Assembly: GCA_013400115.1 (NCBI GenBank)
Contig: VXBP01005102.1
Location: forward strand, 682,001 to 746,000
Source of the DNA: Rhinopomastus cyanomelas
Lineage: Eukaryota > Chordata > Aves > Bucerotiformes > Rhinopomastidae
DNA: 64,000 bases
Direction of reading: 5' to 3'
Below are positions 13,401-25,566 of this stretch, piece after piece. Below the pieces are notes generated by a model. That model saw nothing but the letters and a program-made list of their open reading frames with translations, made no database searches and was not told the origin of the DNA. Position 1 is the first letter of the stretch; every line of letters begins with the position of its first letter. The translations under genes were made by a program, and so were the position numbers.

Positions 13401-14776
13401 CCTCCTGTAGCAGGTAGGGTCTCATGTCAGAACAAGGTGTTTCCCCAGAAGAGACAGATGTATTTGGCGAGTTGGGAGAGGAGAAATACATGGCTTTCTG
13501 TCTGTGACAGTCAAAGCTGGATGCAGAGAGCTGAACCTCAGTGAGACACTTTTGACTTGCATGATTGACCCTGGTCTGCTCATGTCAGCAGTGTTAGAGT
13601 TGCAAGTTTTCTGTAAGCATCACAAGAAGAGCGTTAAGGAATTGGGACTAAGGCAATTATATCTATTTTTAGCTTGTCCTCTGACCTTTACTAAACTTAC
13701 AGAGTAAGCTGGAAGAAGTCAAAAATGACTTGTTTTGAGGCTTGTTCCTTCCACTCATTGTTTTCTGCCTTTTCCTTTTCTGGTGACCCCCTCCTTTTCC
13801 CATGTCCCTGCAGGAGAGACCCTGCCTCACAGCCATGATTTGCAAGAGTGCTGATGATCAATGGCTGCAATAGCAATGGTAGGAATTGCATCAGGGAGCT
13901 AAAAGAGCTCAAAACCATTTCCTCTCTGCTTGCCTCCCCTGTAGGACTGTAGGAGATGCAGTATTAGTCACTGAACAAATGCCTTCCTCCTCCTTTGCAG
14001 TCATTGCCTTGCAAGTTTGAGAGGGAGAGACTCTTTATTCTTTGGAAAGCAAAGGAGTGGCTAATGGCATAGGAATTAAATATCCTGAACTGAAGCAATC
14101 GTTTGTCTAGACCACTATCACTACAGCAATCAACAGCAGGTACCTCAGATGATAATATCGCAGGAGCAAGCCCAACTGATCACATGTCCCTGCAGAGTGT
14201 GAGCCCAGACAGTATCTTCCCAACACACCCCACTGTGCCTCAAAACCTCTATGATCCTCACCCTGATACCTAGCAGTGCCTCATGCCCGCTCAGTCCTAA
14301 ATCCAGCCGTTTAGCCCATGTCCTGATCCCTTCTTGTGCTTCTACCAGGAGCTGATATGGGGGTGTTGTCAGGCAGTCACTCTGCTGAATCTCATTAAGA
14401 AACATTGCAGTGAGGAGAGTGGTCAACAGAAAAGCAAACAAAATGATTTTTCAAGGAGCTAATCCACCTATACAAATATTGGCACCAGGCATCGCAACAC
14501 ACTGACATGTGTTTGAAAGGGTAAATCTTGCTGAGGGGTGGCTTAACTCTTTGACCTCATTTCCTCAGCTGAAAACTATAGCTGTGTAAAAGATCAGTGG
14601 CAAGATCCAGAAATCCCAGTCTTTAGGTTTTAGTTGTGAACTCAGTCTTCAGAATAGCCTCACTGAAAACACAGATGAGACACAGGAATTGTCATTTTGT
14701 AAAAGCACAGGAGATTCATAGGCTGTGTGATCTGGCCATGAAATGTTTGCCTCTAGCTTGCAGAGAAAGAGCCACA
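10497..14776 (+). other. LSAMP: LSAMP intron 3; no gene seen
   Basis: Unique-looking intronic DNA without a recognisable exon, RNA gene or repeat. The overlapping open frames at about 11.2-12.2 kb on both strands have no family resemblance and contradict each other. An AT-rich patch with ATTAATTAAT lies near 13008-13040. Confidence 0.6.
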
Positions 14777-14862
14777 TCATAGAATCATTAGGAACTGGAA
14801 GGGACCTCGAAAGTTCATCCAGTCCAATCCCCCTGCCACAGCAGGATCACCCAGACCAAGTC
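14777..14862 (-). mobile_element. CR1 LINE, 86-base 3'-end copy (minus strand)
   Basis: In reverse orientation this is the last ~86 bases of the same CR1 subfamily as 10398-10496. It shows 'tcatagaatcattaggaac', then 'ggaagggacctcgaaag', then 'ccccctgccacagcaggatc'. It abuts another minus-strand CR1 of a different type at its inner edge, forming a composite block. Confidence 0.9.
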
Positions 14863-15031
14863 ATACAGTCAGGGTCAGAAGGGACCACAGGATCATCCAG
14901 TTCCAACTCCCCTACCACGGGCAGGGACACCCCACCCTAGATCAGACTGGCCAGAGCCTCATCCAGCCCAGCCTTAAACACCTCCAAGGATGGGGCCTCC
15001 ACCACCTCCCTGGGCAACCCGTTCCAGGCTC
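14863..15031 (-). mobile_element. CR1 LINE fragment, second subfamily (minus strand)
   Basis: Directly abutting the preceding copy is a second CR1 3' UTR in the same orientation, with 'gaagggaccacaggatcatc', 'ccacgggcagggacacc', 'cacctccaaggatggggcc' and 'tccctgggcaacccgttcc'. Its sequence differs from the adjoining copy, so it belongs to a different subfamily. It stops abruptly at about 15030. Confidence 0.9.
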
Positions 15032-18000
15032 TGTTTTTCAGGATTGGTCTTTATGTCTGGCCTGAGGCTACCTGTCAGCGTGTAAACTCTTTCCTGTTTC
15101 GAGTAAATTTGGGCCAACTTGTAATTTCTCAAGCCTCCTTCCCAATTTCAAACATGAGAGGATAGAATTCTGTGGGCTAAGTTGAATCTCTGGGGTTTTT
15201 CTTGTTTTGTTCTTACCTTCTCATCCCAAGAAGTGTGAGCAGATGTAAGACAGAAGGGGAAAAGAAATCTCTGTCTTTAAAAACAGGGAAGTCTTTTCAT
15301 GGATACCTATTGCAACAAGCCACTCGATTCTTATACTGTAGTATATTGAGTGCACGTTGCTCTATGGAAGACAAAACTTTCTTGTAAGAAACATATTGAG
15401 GATTTTTCAAGAGGCCACCAAGTACAGGCAAACTCTATAGTTCCTAGTATTTCTGACTTACTTGGTACCACTGAGTGTCATTGCATGAGGTTTCCTTAAG
15501 GTCTGGGGCTGACATAAGGAGTTGTGGAATTAAAACTAGATTCCACATTGTGGTCCACCCCTGTGCTTCAGTGGCAGGACAGAAATGATATGGTTCAGTC
15601 AGGCTTGTTGTGGAACTTGTCCCAGATGGGACTTGCTGCTGTTGACCTTTTCTTTCTTTGGTCTTGGGTCTGTGAGGAAGAATTTGTCTTCCAACTGTGT
15701 AATGATGACTGCATGAGTGCTGTCCTGAAAGTGGGAGAACTTGCAAGGGCAGGAGCACGTGAGGCCGAATGAGAGGAAACCAGCTAATAGAGTCATTAAA
15801 GGCTATTTTAATTGCAGAACACAACTGCTGTTGTATTTTAATTGCCTTTCATAAGTTTCCATGACATGCAAGAAGACTGAGTGCCCTGCATCAGCTCTCA
15901 GCTTGTATTACCTTCCTGTGCTTAACACAGTGGGAAACAAAGACCCATTGATTTTTTTGTTTCCCGTCTCACTGTTCCACCTGCCAGGGGCAACCACTGG
16001 CCCATCCTCTTTCTATAGGTGAAAAGAGTGCAGAGCTGATCACACTGCTGGGAGCAAGAGATTGGTGATGTGCTGCCATCAGTGTGTGCACATCAAATAA
16101 CTGTCGTGCCTGGGGGTTATTCAGTTCTTTGGCAGACCTGGTGTCTGCAGCCTGTTTCACCAGCATGGTCCACTCAGTCCCAAGTTCTCACCAACTGCTG
16201 CCTTCTTAAGACACTCAAAGATCTGGGAATCTTCGTCGTTCACCTAGCTGATGACATCCTCTACCTGACATTCTAAAGCAACTTCCCAAAGGCAGCAGGC
16301 TGAAATATGGGGATGGAAACCAGTGCCACTATTGGTTGGTTCATGTTTTCATGTCATTTTCTTGGCAGCAGCATTAAGGCTTGATGTTCAGTAGCATAGT
16401 CATGACAACTCATATTGCAGCATGTGACATTTAGAGAATATAATGTTGTAGCTGTGACATTAGATGACTTAATTTACCTTATGGTTCATAATTTACTGTA
16501 TGTGTTGGCATCACAGCCAAGTTTGGTTCAAGAGCAATTCATCTATCCAAAAATGCTGTTTGTATTCATTTAAAAACTGTTAGCAAATCTGAGTTAAATT
16601 CAGGAAGGAATTTTGGGGGAAAAAAGCAAGAAATAAGTGTCATTTTCTCTCTCATGTGAAATTATTTTTTGCAATTATATCTCCAGTTGAGGCAGAACAT
16701 TAATTTCTCCTCCTTGTTCAGCAAAGAGCTGAACAAAAACCGCTGGTCAAACAGAAGGCTTTGAAGCGGAGTTGGGTTTTTTCTCCCCAGGGGCTGGTTC
16801 TCTCTCTTGTGTTCACATATGGATTTTGAATGGAGAATTGAATCAGTTGCTGAGATGCAGTGGTATATTGCACATCTGCTCCGTGCCCGTACTTAAGTTT
16901 GTGTGTGAGAGAGTGTAATGACCTTCAGTGCTTATTTATGAATAGGAGTGAAGGAGGAATGGAAATCCAGAGCCGCCTGCTGTGGCTGCTTCAAGCAGAC
17001 AGCCCCTGTTGACATGCACCCATGGCCAGCACGCGAGCTGTGTCTGAGCTGTCAGCTCTTGCCTTCCAGCTCATGGGCAGTGATGTCAGCAGTGGTGAGT
17101 CGTCCCAAGTGGTCTCTCCTGCTGGGTTTGGTCAGCACTGTCCCTAGAGAGAGAGCACAGAGACATCTTTCAGTCTGGAGAGGCTGCTCTCACCCTGGAA
17201 GGTTTTATTTGTGGGACAGACACCAGGAGTTTGGAAAGAAAGTCCCCAGAAAAAATCGAAGGCTTTCTTAACCCTGGCCATGCCAGCAGGTGCTCGTGCT
17301 GCCCCAAACATGGCATTCCTTGCGTGCAGTCCTTGGCTCACTAGGCATGACAGCCTGCTTTGCATGTAAAGAGAAAATGGGATTGCTGATGAGCAAGGTC
17401 CTGTGAATGCCAGGGGAAACCATGCCAGGGTGTTTCCTCCTGATCTGACTCATTCTCATTCATGAAGCCAGAGCCAGGCCAGAGCCCTTCTTGGCACAGT
17501 AGTAGTTTTTTGGTTTATGTGTGATAGCTACAGACCTCAGGGCATGGGAGGCATGAGGCCAGCTTAAACAATAAATACCCTGCTGTGCCTTGATGCTTAA
17601 ACAGAGTAATTACTGCCTCACTACATGTGACCCCTCTGTTCCTGTCCCTCTGGCAGTTGTTATTTCATGGTTCCCTTTACACAGGGGATGCCCGTGCCTC
17701 TCTCCACACCGTACATCTCTGTTTGCCACTATCTTGCCTCCTGCCTTTCTCACTCACTCTGTCTCAGAGCATTTCTCTCTGCCAGTAGCTAACTACCATT
17801 TTCTCTTTTACTCCATCACTGAGGACTCTCACTTTGCTTACACTTCTCTATCCCAGCAACTGTCCTTCTCTTCATGCCCCTTGTAATTTTTCTCCAGCTC
17901 TTTTGCTCTCACTCTCAAGCCTTCTGCGTTTTCACCACTTCCAATGCCATGCTGGTTTTTCTGCCTGCTTTCCACACTGCAGCATCGTAGCACTAGTCAT

Positions 18001-20789
18001 CCCCTTGCTCATCCACCATCTGCTGCTCTCCACTGATCTCTTTGCTAAAAACAAGCTTCTTCAACTAAGGGAAAGAAAAAGAATGCCAGGCTCATTGGAA
18101 TCTGTGATAGCTGAGGAGACAGACATTGATAACCAAAAACTTAAAAGTTTTGAATTAAAAAAAGCAAACAACAAATCCCAGCTGGAGGTAAAACAAAAAA
18201 ATTATGTCAAAGGCTCCCTTAGCTATTTTTGTCTTTCAGAAGTCTGTTCCTAGGGAACATAAGGTGCTGCGGGAAGGAGGAAAGTTAGGTGAGAAAAACC
18301 TTAAACAATAAATGCAGAGTGCTAAAAGAACAAAAACTGCAGTTCAGCACTGGAAGTTGCTACACAGAAAAAAAACTTCAAATGACATTTATTGATTTGC
18401 AATCTTTTTTATCCCCTTGCATCTTGTTTTAGGCAGAGGAGGGCCCAACAAAGATGCATAACCCCTTCTGCTCTCCCCTCTTCACAACTACAAAGAGGCT
18501 TGGAAGGAAAATGAGCACAGAAGCTGAGTGTCTGATCTCTTTCTCCGTATATCAGATACTTCCAGTGGGTCTGAGTTTCAGTTAAAGATCACAGCAGTAT
18601 TAAAAAATATCCCAAAACAAAAAAAAAAAAATCAAAAAGCATAAACAAGAGAGGACTTAAGTAATTTCTGCGCAAGAAGGAGCCCAGTATTCGATGCACA
18701 AGCAGGAGAAGACAGAGCAAAATGTGGCTGCCATCTCTGCAGATTAGTTTCCCCTTTGGAGATGTAAGGAACTAGGGCATGAAGGGTAGGACCTCTCTCA
18801 TGGTAACAAGTAGCTGTATGTACTGCTGATCCCTTGACTACCTGAAAGACCTCTTCAGCACAGAGTACAAGTGGGATTTTGTTGAGATGTGCACCATTTC
18901 TGGAAAGGAAGAGTTTAGCCTTTGAGGAAGGAGTGATGGTGTGTTGCAGTGCAGGGCACCCTTTGTGCGCAGGAGGGAAGGACCTCTGAATGTGTGTACA
19001 GGGTGTAGGGCTGTGTTTCTGCACACACCGTGGCATTTATATCTATAAAGTATATAAAATACGTAAGAAAATATAGCACATATTTTACATACATATATAT
19101 CTATCATACAAGACCACAGACAGGTGTGCATGTCAACAGGGGATAATATGCAGAGCCTATCCACTGCAGATGGCTGTCTCCAAAGTTGAGGGGGAAGGGG
19201 GACTTCTTACCAACAAGTTAGCATTGCCAAGCAGGTTTGCTCTTTGGGCTCATTATTTGCTTTACCAGGTCCAGTTAGGAAGCCAAGGCATAGGGAGTGT
19301 GGCTGGTGCGAGTGGACCTTCAAAGCCTTCCTCCTGCGTACATCAAAGCCATCTGCTGCAGAGCCCTCTGGATGACATGCAAGGGAAGCATCTTCTCTTA
19401 ATGGGAATGGAGCAGCACACTTATCAAAATCTGGCAGTCCTCCTCTTCACCTAACAGAATATGTTCATTGTTATTGGAACCAAAGATCATAGTGCAGGTT
19501 GTCTCCTTCCCCACTTTGATAAACTAGTGACGGCCATCAGTTCCCTGACAAAGCTGGCTCCTGTGTGGAAACATGTGTAAATTTGCTTTGTGTACAAAGC
19601 TCTGTTCCTGCTCCAACCCCAACCCCAGCTTTAGCCTCAGAGGTCAGAGTTAATGTGACTTGCCTGATCAGGCTGCCAAGGTGAATTAATGAAAACATCT
19701 CTACAGCTCTGTACCACAACCTGATGTTTTTCTAATACACCATGGTACATCTGTCCTCTCCCTGATCTGCACTGTGACACCTCGAGTTTTTTATGAATGC
19801 TTTGTGTTGGAAACAGTTAATGTGCTCCATGAGTACATTAACCACAGGATAAGGCTGCAAGCAAAAGGGTCTGTATTGCAAGTGAGAGTAGCTAAGTTCT
19901 TATAGCAAAATGTTGATGCCCAGGGTTGAAACAGGTCACCACTGCAAGGACAAGTACAGTGCTATCACTCTTTCAGCTAAAGACTGTCACAGGAACTTTC
20001 CCTGAAGTGTTATATTCATATCTGTCTCCTAGTGCAGAGGAATGAGATGCTGAATAGGGCTATTGATGTCTTTGGTGTGCCCTTTAAAACAGAAGTACTT
20101 CTTTAACGCATTCCCAGAGAGCCCCACCGGGCAACACCAGCAGCTCATTGTGTCTTGGGAAGGGTTGTACGTAGCTCTGAAAGCTCTCCTGCTGGACATG
20201 CACAGTCTAGAGTTTAAGTGCATGTAAGTGTGCAGAGAAGCTGAAAAACATCTTTCCTTAGGAAAGTATTCTTTTAAGATACTTGGGAGCTCTGCTGTTG
20301 CAGTTCTCTGAGAGACTTAACAGCAGCCATAATGAGGGTGCCACTCCATTAGAGCTGGTTAAGTCACCCTCAACCCTCTTTTCATTACAGTGACAGTCTT
20401 ATGACAAGGGCAAATTGCAGGAGAAGCAAGTCCCGCTTGTAACGAACCCTGTGTATAAACAAGGCAAATGATTTGCAAAGCAGAGGCAAATTAGGTTTTA
20501 ATCTCTTATTTGTGAGTCTTTCCCTTATGTCTGATTAACTTTGCAGTCAACTGACTGACCTAACAACTGGGGGTGCTGCCATGAAAGGAAGGAAGTATTG
20601 GTTGTCAGTCCAAACTGAGGGTAGGATTTTCCAAGTCCATTGTTAGCAGGCAGCAGTATGCGATAAGAAGGTCGGGGAATTGAAGATGTTCCAAATGAAA
20701 AATGAATCATGCTGCAGCAAACCCTCAAACAATGCACTGGCTCTACAAACAGCAGCACAGTGCAGAAGTTGGATGCTATCCTTCATCTG
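15032..20789 (+). other. LSAMP: LSAMP intron 3; no gene seen
   Basis: Intronic DNA. AT-rich, possibly conserved patches lie at 15781-15865 and about 16370-16700. A pyrimidine-rich stretch lies near 17690-17950, a poly-A-rich region near 18600-18640 and an AT-rich TATA-type patch near 19035-19110. None of the open frames has a recognisable domain. I see no RNA gene. Confidence 0.6.
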
Positions 20790-21175
20790 TGATCAGCCGT
20801 GGTAACACCTCATGTGAAATGCTGTGTTCAGTTTGGGGTACTGTGCTTCCAGAAAAATATGTACTTGTCAGAGAGGGCTAAAGAACAGGAATGATCAAGC
20901 ATCAAAAAAACCTCACCTGCAGAGGAAGGTTGAAAGACCCTGGCTATGTTCAGTCAAAGGAAAAAAAAAAAGAAGAAGAAAAAGATGACAACTGAGGGAG
21001 GAACATAAGTGATTTAAAAGTTGGTAAAAGGCTATTGCAGAGAAGGAGGGAATGATTTGTTCTTCTCGTCTATAGTGGCTAAGAGAGAAATAATAGCTTT
21101 AAATTGCAGCAAGGGAGACTCAGGTCAAACTTCAGTGAAACTGCTCCAGTGGTAAGGACAGCAAAGCACAGGAAC
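20790..21175 (+). mobile_element. Old, diverged CR1 LINE 3' region
   Basis: A weakly preserved CR1. 'cctcatgtgaaatgctgtg' matches the CR1 segment encoding P-H-x-E-Y-C-V-Q-F. Further on, 'tattgcagagaaggagggaa' and 'aaattgcagcaagggagac' match the region upstream of the CR1 3' UTR. An A/G-rich expansion interrupts it near 20958-20985. Its divergence is much higher than that of the other copies, so the boundaries are approximate. Confidence 0.6.
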
Positions 21176-21349
21176 AGATGTTTGGAGTGGCTGCAGAGTC
21201 TCTGCTGCTGGAGGGCAGAGGATGACTGTCTTCCTCCCATGTGTCCTGCCTTGACGTTGGGGAACTGTGTCCTGGCAAAGGAGGAGAATGACACCCCCTA
21301 TTGCAGGAAGAACAAAAAGGTTGTTGAGAAGATAGAGAGATCTGAATAT

Positions 21350-23095
21350 GCTCAGAGGGTATTAGGGCTTCTCCCACCCAAAAGGTGGCCCAGCTGAGGT
21401 GTATCTATAAAACAGGAGGAAGTGGAGGCCATTGTGCACATGGAAAGCTATGATATAGTTGCCATCACAGAAACATGGTGGGATGAGTCACACAATTGGA
21501 GCACTGCAGTTGATGCTTACCAACTTTTCAAAAGAAACAGGCAAGGTAGGAGAGGTGGTGGGATGGCCCTCTATGTTAGGGAGAAATATTAGAACTTAAT
21601 GATGGTGATGACAGGGTTGAGACCTTATGGATTAAAAAGGCTAATAAGACAGATGTAATTGTAGGAGTCTGCTACAGAGCATCCAACCAGGATGAAGAGA
21701 CAAATAGAACACTTTATAGACAGTTGGGTAAGGTCTCTTGATCTCTACCTCTTTTCCTCATGGGGGATTTCAACTATCCAGATATGTGCTGGAAGTACAA
21801 CACAGCAGTGAGGGAACAGTCCAGGAGGTTTCTCAACTGTGTGGGAAATAACTTCATGACATAGATGGTTAGGGAGCCATCAAGGGGAAATGCAGTCCTT
21901 GACTTGCTGCTTGTTCACAGAGAAGATCTTGTTGGTGATGTGATGGTTGGAGGCCATCTTGGACAAAGCAATCATGAAATATTTACAGTTCTCAATTCTT
22001 GGTGAAGCAAGGAAGGAGGCCAGCAGAACTACTACCTTGGACTTACGGAGGGCAGGCTTTGGTCTCTTTCAGAACATGGTTAAAAGAGTTTCTTGGGAGA
22101 CAGTTCTGGAGGACATGGGAGCCCAGGAAGGCTGGGCATACTTTAAAGAATTAATTTTAAAGGTGCAGGAGCTGACCATCCCTAAGTCACATAAGACAAG
22201 ATGATGGGGTAGGAGACCAGCCTGGCTGAACAGACAGCTCTGACTGGAACTCAGGAGTAAAAGAAGCGTTTATAGACTCTGGAAGTGGGGGCAACTTGTG
22301 AGGATTACAAACATGCAGTGAAATTATGTAGGGAGAAAATTAGGGAGGCCAAAGGTCAGCTAGAACTAAGAGTGGCTACTGTGGTAAAGGATAACAAAAA
22401 AGTACATTAACTGTAAGATGAGGGGTAGGATTATCTCAACATGTTGTTAGATGCAGAGGGGAACACGGTGACCAAAGATCATGATAAGGCTGAGGTGCTT
22501 AATTTTGGTCACAACAATCTCATGAAACTCTACAGGCTTAGGGAAGTGTGGCTGGAAAGCAGCCTGGCAGAAAAGGACCTGGGGGTTCTAACTGACAGGC
22601 GGTTGAATGTGAGTCAGCAGTGTGTCGAGGCAGCCAAGAAGGCCAGTGGCATCCTGGCCTGGATTAGAAAATGTGTGTCCAGTAGAAGTAGGGAGGTGAT
22701 TGTCCCCCTGCACTCAGCACTGGTGAGGCCGCACCTTGAGTACTGGGTCCAGTGTTGGGCACCTCAGTACAAGGGAGACATCAAGGTGCTGGAGTGATTG
22801 TAGAGGAGGGCAACAAAGCCAGTGAGAGGCCTGGAGAAGAAATCTTATGAGGAGAGATTGAGAGAGTTTGGGCTGTTTAGTCTGAGGAAGAGGAGGCTGA
22901 AGGGAGACTTCATTGCTCTCTACAACAATCTGAAAGGACATTGTAGAGATGTTGGTGTCTCTTCTCACAAATAATTAGTGGCAGAACCAGAAGGAATGGT
23001 TTCAAGCTTCAACAAAGTAGGTTTAGATTAGACATCAGGAAAAAATCCTTCACTAAGAGAGTGGTCAGGCACCGGAATGGGCCGCTCAGGGTGGT
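21350..23095 (+). mobile_element. CR1 LINE with ORF2 endonuclease remnant, RT domain deleted
   Basis: This is the most 5'-extended CR1 in the window. The translated pieces show the APE-type endonuclease of ORF2: 'YDIVAITETWWDES', 'GRRGGGMALYVRE', 'GVCYRAS', and 'GDFNYPDMCW' with GDFN at 21763-21774. The final catalytic motif reads S-N-H-E near 21970, where active CR1 has S-D-H. After the linker 'DAEGNTVTKDHDKAEVLN' the sequence jumps straight to the C-terminal region ('WLESSLAEKDLGVLTDRR', 'LVRPHLEYWVQCWAPQYKGD'). The whole reverse transcriptase is therefore missing. Stops and frameshifts are scattered, so it is a dead element. Confidence 0.88.
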
Positions 23096-23300
23096 GGTTG
23101 AGGACAGGTTCTTTTCACTTGCTCCCTGTGATAGGACAAGGAGCAATGGGTGTAAGTTGCAGCAAAGGAGGTTCTGCCTCAACACAAGGGGGAACTTCTT
23201 TGCTGTGAGGGTCACAGAGCACTGGAACAGACTCCCCAGGGAGGTCGTGGAGTCTCCTTCTCTGGGGACTTTCAAGGCCGAAGTCCTTTCCAGTACCATG
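23096..23300 (+). mobile_element. CR1 LINE 3' fragment (different copy)
   Basis: CR1-type sequence around 'gataggacaaggagcaatgg', 'aagttgcagcaaaggagg', 'cactggaacagactcccc' and 'ggaggtcgtggagtctcc'. It repeats a segment already passed in the preceding copy, so it is a separate insertion fused to it. Confidence 0.8.
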
Positions 23301-23379
23301 GCTCACCTAACTGGTTAAGATTCCCTTACATAGTAATGAATTTCAGTGATAGAAAGTACCTATGACAATCTCACCCTGC

Positions 23380-23445
23380 CAGAGCATAGCAGAGCATCTG
23401 GAGAGGGTCCAGCGTAGGGCAATGAGGATGATNCAAAGCCCTTCA
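23380..23445 (+). mobile_element. Short CR1 ORF2 fragment with an ambiguous base
   Basis: The + strand encodes 'EHLERVQRRAMRM', the CR1 ORF2 segment that normally precedes the part found at 23096-23300. Here it lies after that part, so the order is scrambled. Position 23433 is an N. Confidence 0.6.
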
Positions 23446-24344
23446 GCAGACTTAAGAGGATGTGAAAACCTGCATCAAAGCAACTGCAGGTTGTAGACAT
23501 AGCAATGAGATTTCTGCTCCCCTGAGCATCTGGTAGGAGCTAGCAAAGGAACTGCTGGTTAGCCTCACTGAGAGGGAAGGAAAACCTTGTCTTTGCATGA
23601 GTTTAATAGGTATGATGTTGTTTTCATGCTGAGTGTCAGTGACAGGCAGTGTTTTCCCCCTAGAACAGTTCTGAAAATTGCCTGCAAAAAAAATTTTCAA
23701 GGTAAAACCAATTGTCTAAGGGAAAGAATTCTGAGCAGACTTTTTTAAGGTGCTGAAATCCCTGTCTCTGAGGCAGAAGGGAAATGCACACAGCTGGCAT
23801 GCCAGTGTGTGTGGCCAGCTTGACCTGGCCACTAGGCTGCAGTAAGCTGTGCCTGTGTGGTGGGGATTCATTGCAGGTGGCTCCTCAAGAACTTCAGTTC
23901 CAGAGACAGGGCTTTCCTGCTGCTTTTGGGCAGTGCTGCAGAGCCAAGGACAACAGCCCCATCATCACAGGTGCTATTTAAACTCTCTTATAATCCAAGC
24001 ACTTAGTGGGCAGGGTTTCAGAAGTGCTTGGCACTTAATAAGTAGATAATGTTCTGTCAGGAGTGAGTTGCTTGGAAAATCTGGCCACTCTTGAAGGAAT
24101 TTGAACGGGATCCCCCTCCTTTGAGGGTTGGGGGATGCTTTGTCTAAGCACACACAGGCACACAGCTGGGGCTTTGCATGCTGGGGATCAGTGCTTGCAG
24201 TCCTCTCAAGCGGAGGGAAGCATCTTCCTTCATGCTGCTGCTAGCGTCAGTCAGATTCTTTCCAGGAGAAGCCTTTCTGAAAGAGCAGGATAGATATACC
24301 GATCCTAATATTTCATGCTTCCCCACCACCTTTCATCCAACAGT

Positions 24345-24545
24345 TCTAATGTGTTTTACATGGTTTAACCTCACCACCCTTCTCTGACCAGGAGGTGATA
24401 AGAGAGTGGGAGCTATTAGCCGCAGTTCACAGAGAGAGAGCAGGGGAGTGACTCACCCAAGGTCATACAGTGAATTAAAAGCGAGGCCACAGCCCTCCCC
24501 GGATTCCTGCCCCTGGCTCTAACCCTGACACTTGCGTCGCTGCTT
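24345..24545 (-). mobile_element. MIR-like ancient SINE (minus strand)
   Basis: The sequence follows the reverse complement of the MIR consensus as I remember it: 'gtgttttacatggtttaacc', a bulky middle, then 'gtgactcacccaaggtcata' followed by 'cagtgaattaaaagcgagg'. This is an old, inactive core-SINE copy. Divergence is high; a profile search would settle the family. Confidence 0.6.
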
Positions 24546-24984
24546 TCAAAACTGTGTTGGCAAGGCAGCAGGGTTTGAATGTGTCATTCTGTATGTGCAG
24601 TGGATCAGGGATTCGTGATGATTATTGGTCTCAGCAGATCAGGTTACACTTGTTTCTCTCACTTGGGCTGTGTTTAATGGTAGCTCCATCTGATCAATGG
24701 CCCTCCAGCGTGGTGGTTGCTCTGAGAGACACAAAGACATTCTTCACAGTTCTGCTGTGGGAAAAAGGGTGATGACAACACACCACTGCATGTGAGGAAC
24801 CAGCTAGTCCTGAACCAGTCCATTTGCCACAGGCTGACTCACTCCCCTGATAGCCATCACATCAGTGAACTTACTCTAGTCTCATGTGGTGGAGATCTTG
24901 CTTATTGGTCTGGACCGTTTGTGAAGTACATTATTTTGGTGCCACTCGTGTACTTCCTTCCAGATTTTCAGAACCAAGGTTTTC

Positions 24985-25382
24985 CATAAATGGAGCACCT
25001 CTCTTAAAAGGACAAGCTGAGAGAGTTGGTATGTTCTGCCTGAAGAGGAGAAGGCTCTGGGAGGACCTTATGGTGACCTTTCAGTATCTGAAAGGAGCCT
25101 ATAGGAAGGAAGGGGAAGAGCTGTTCATAAGGATAAGGGGCAATGGTTTAAAGCTGGAAAAGGGTAGATTTGGGCTGAGCATCAGGGAAAAGTTCTTTAA
25201 TATGAAGGTGATGGATCACTGGAACAGGTTGCCTGGAGAGCTTGTTGAGGCCCCATCCCTGGAGACAATCAAGATCAGGCTTGACGGGGCTCTGGGAAAT
25301 GGGGTCTAATGGGTAATGTCCCTGCTTGCTGTATGAGTGACGTTTGGAGGTCCCTTTCAACCCTATGACTCTATGATTCTGT
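24985..25382 (+). mobile_element. CR1 LINE 3' portion, just upstream of LSAMP exon 4
   Basis: A 5'-truncated CR1 with 'ctgagagagttggtatgttc', 'aaggctctgggaggaccttat', 'tcactggaacaggttgcctg' and the terminal 'ccctatgactctatgattct' ending near 25380. Its 3' end lies about 184 bases upstream of the exon 4 acceptor and in the same orientation as the gene. Confidence 0.92.
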
Positions 25383-25566
25383 AGATAAAATGCTAGTATC
25401 TAGATAAAACACCAGTGCCTTGCTGATGTGGCTTTTGGAATAACTCAAAATCTCTCATGACTTGTGTATTTGTGAAATTCCTTTTATGATTTCTCCTTCA
25501 TAATAACTGAATGAAATCTTCCCAAGTGCCTAATGGAGACGCAATCTGTATTTTTCTTCCTACCAG

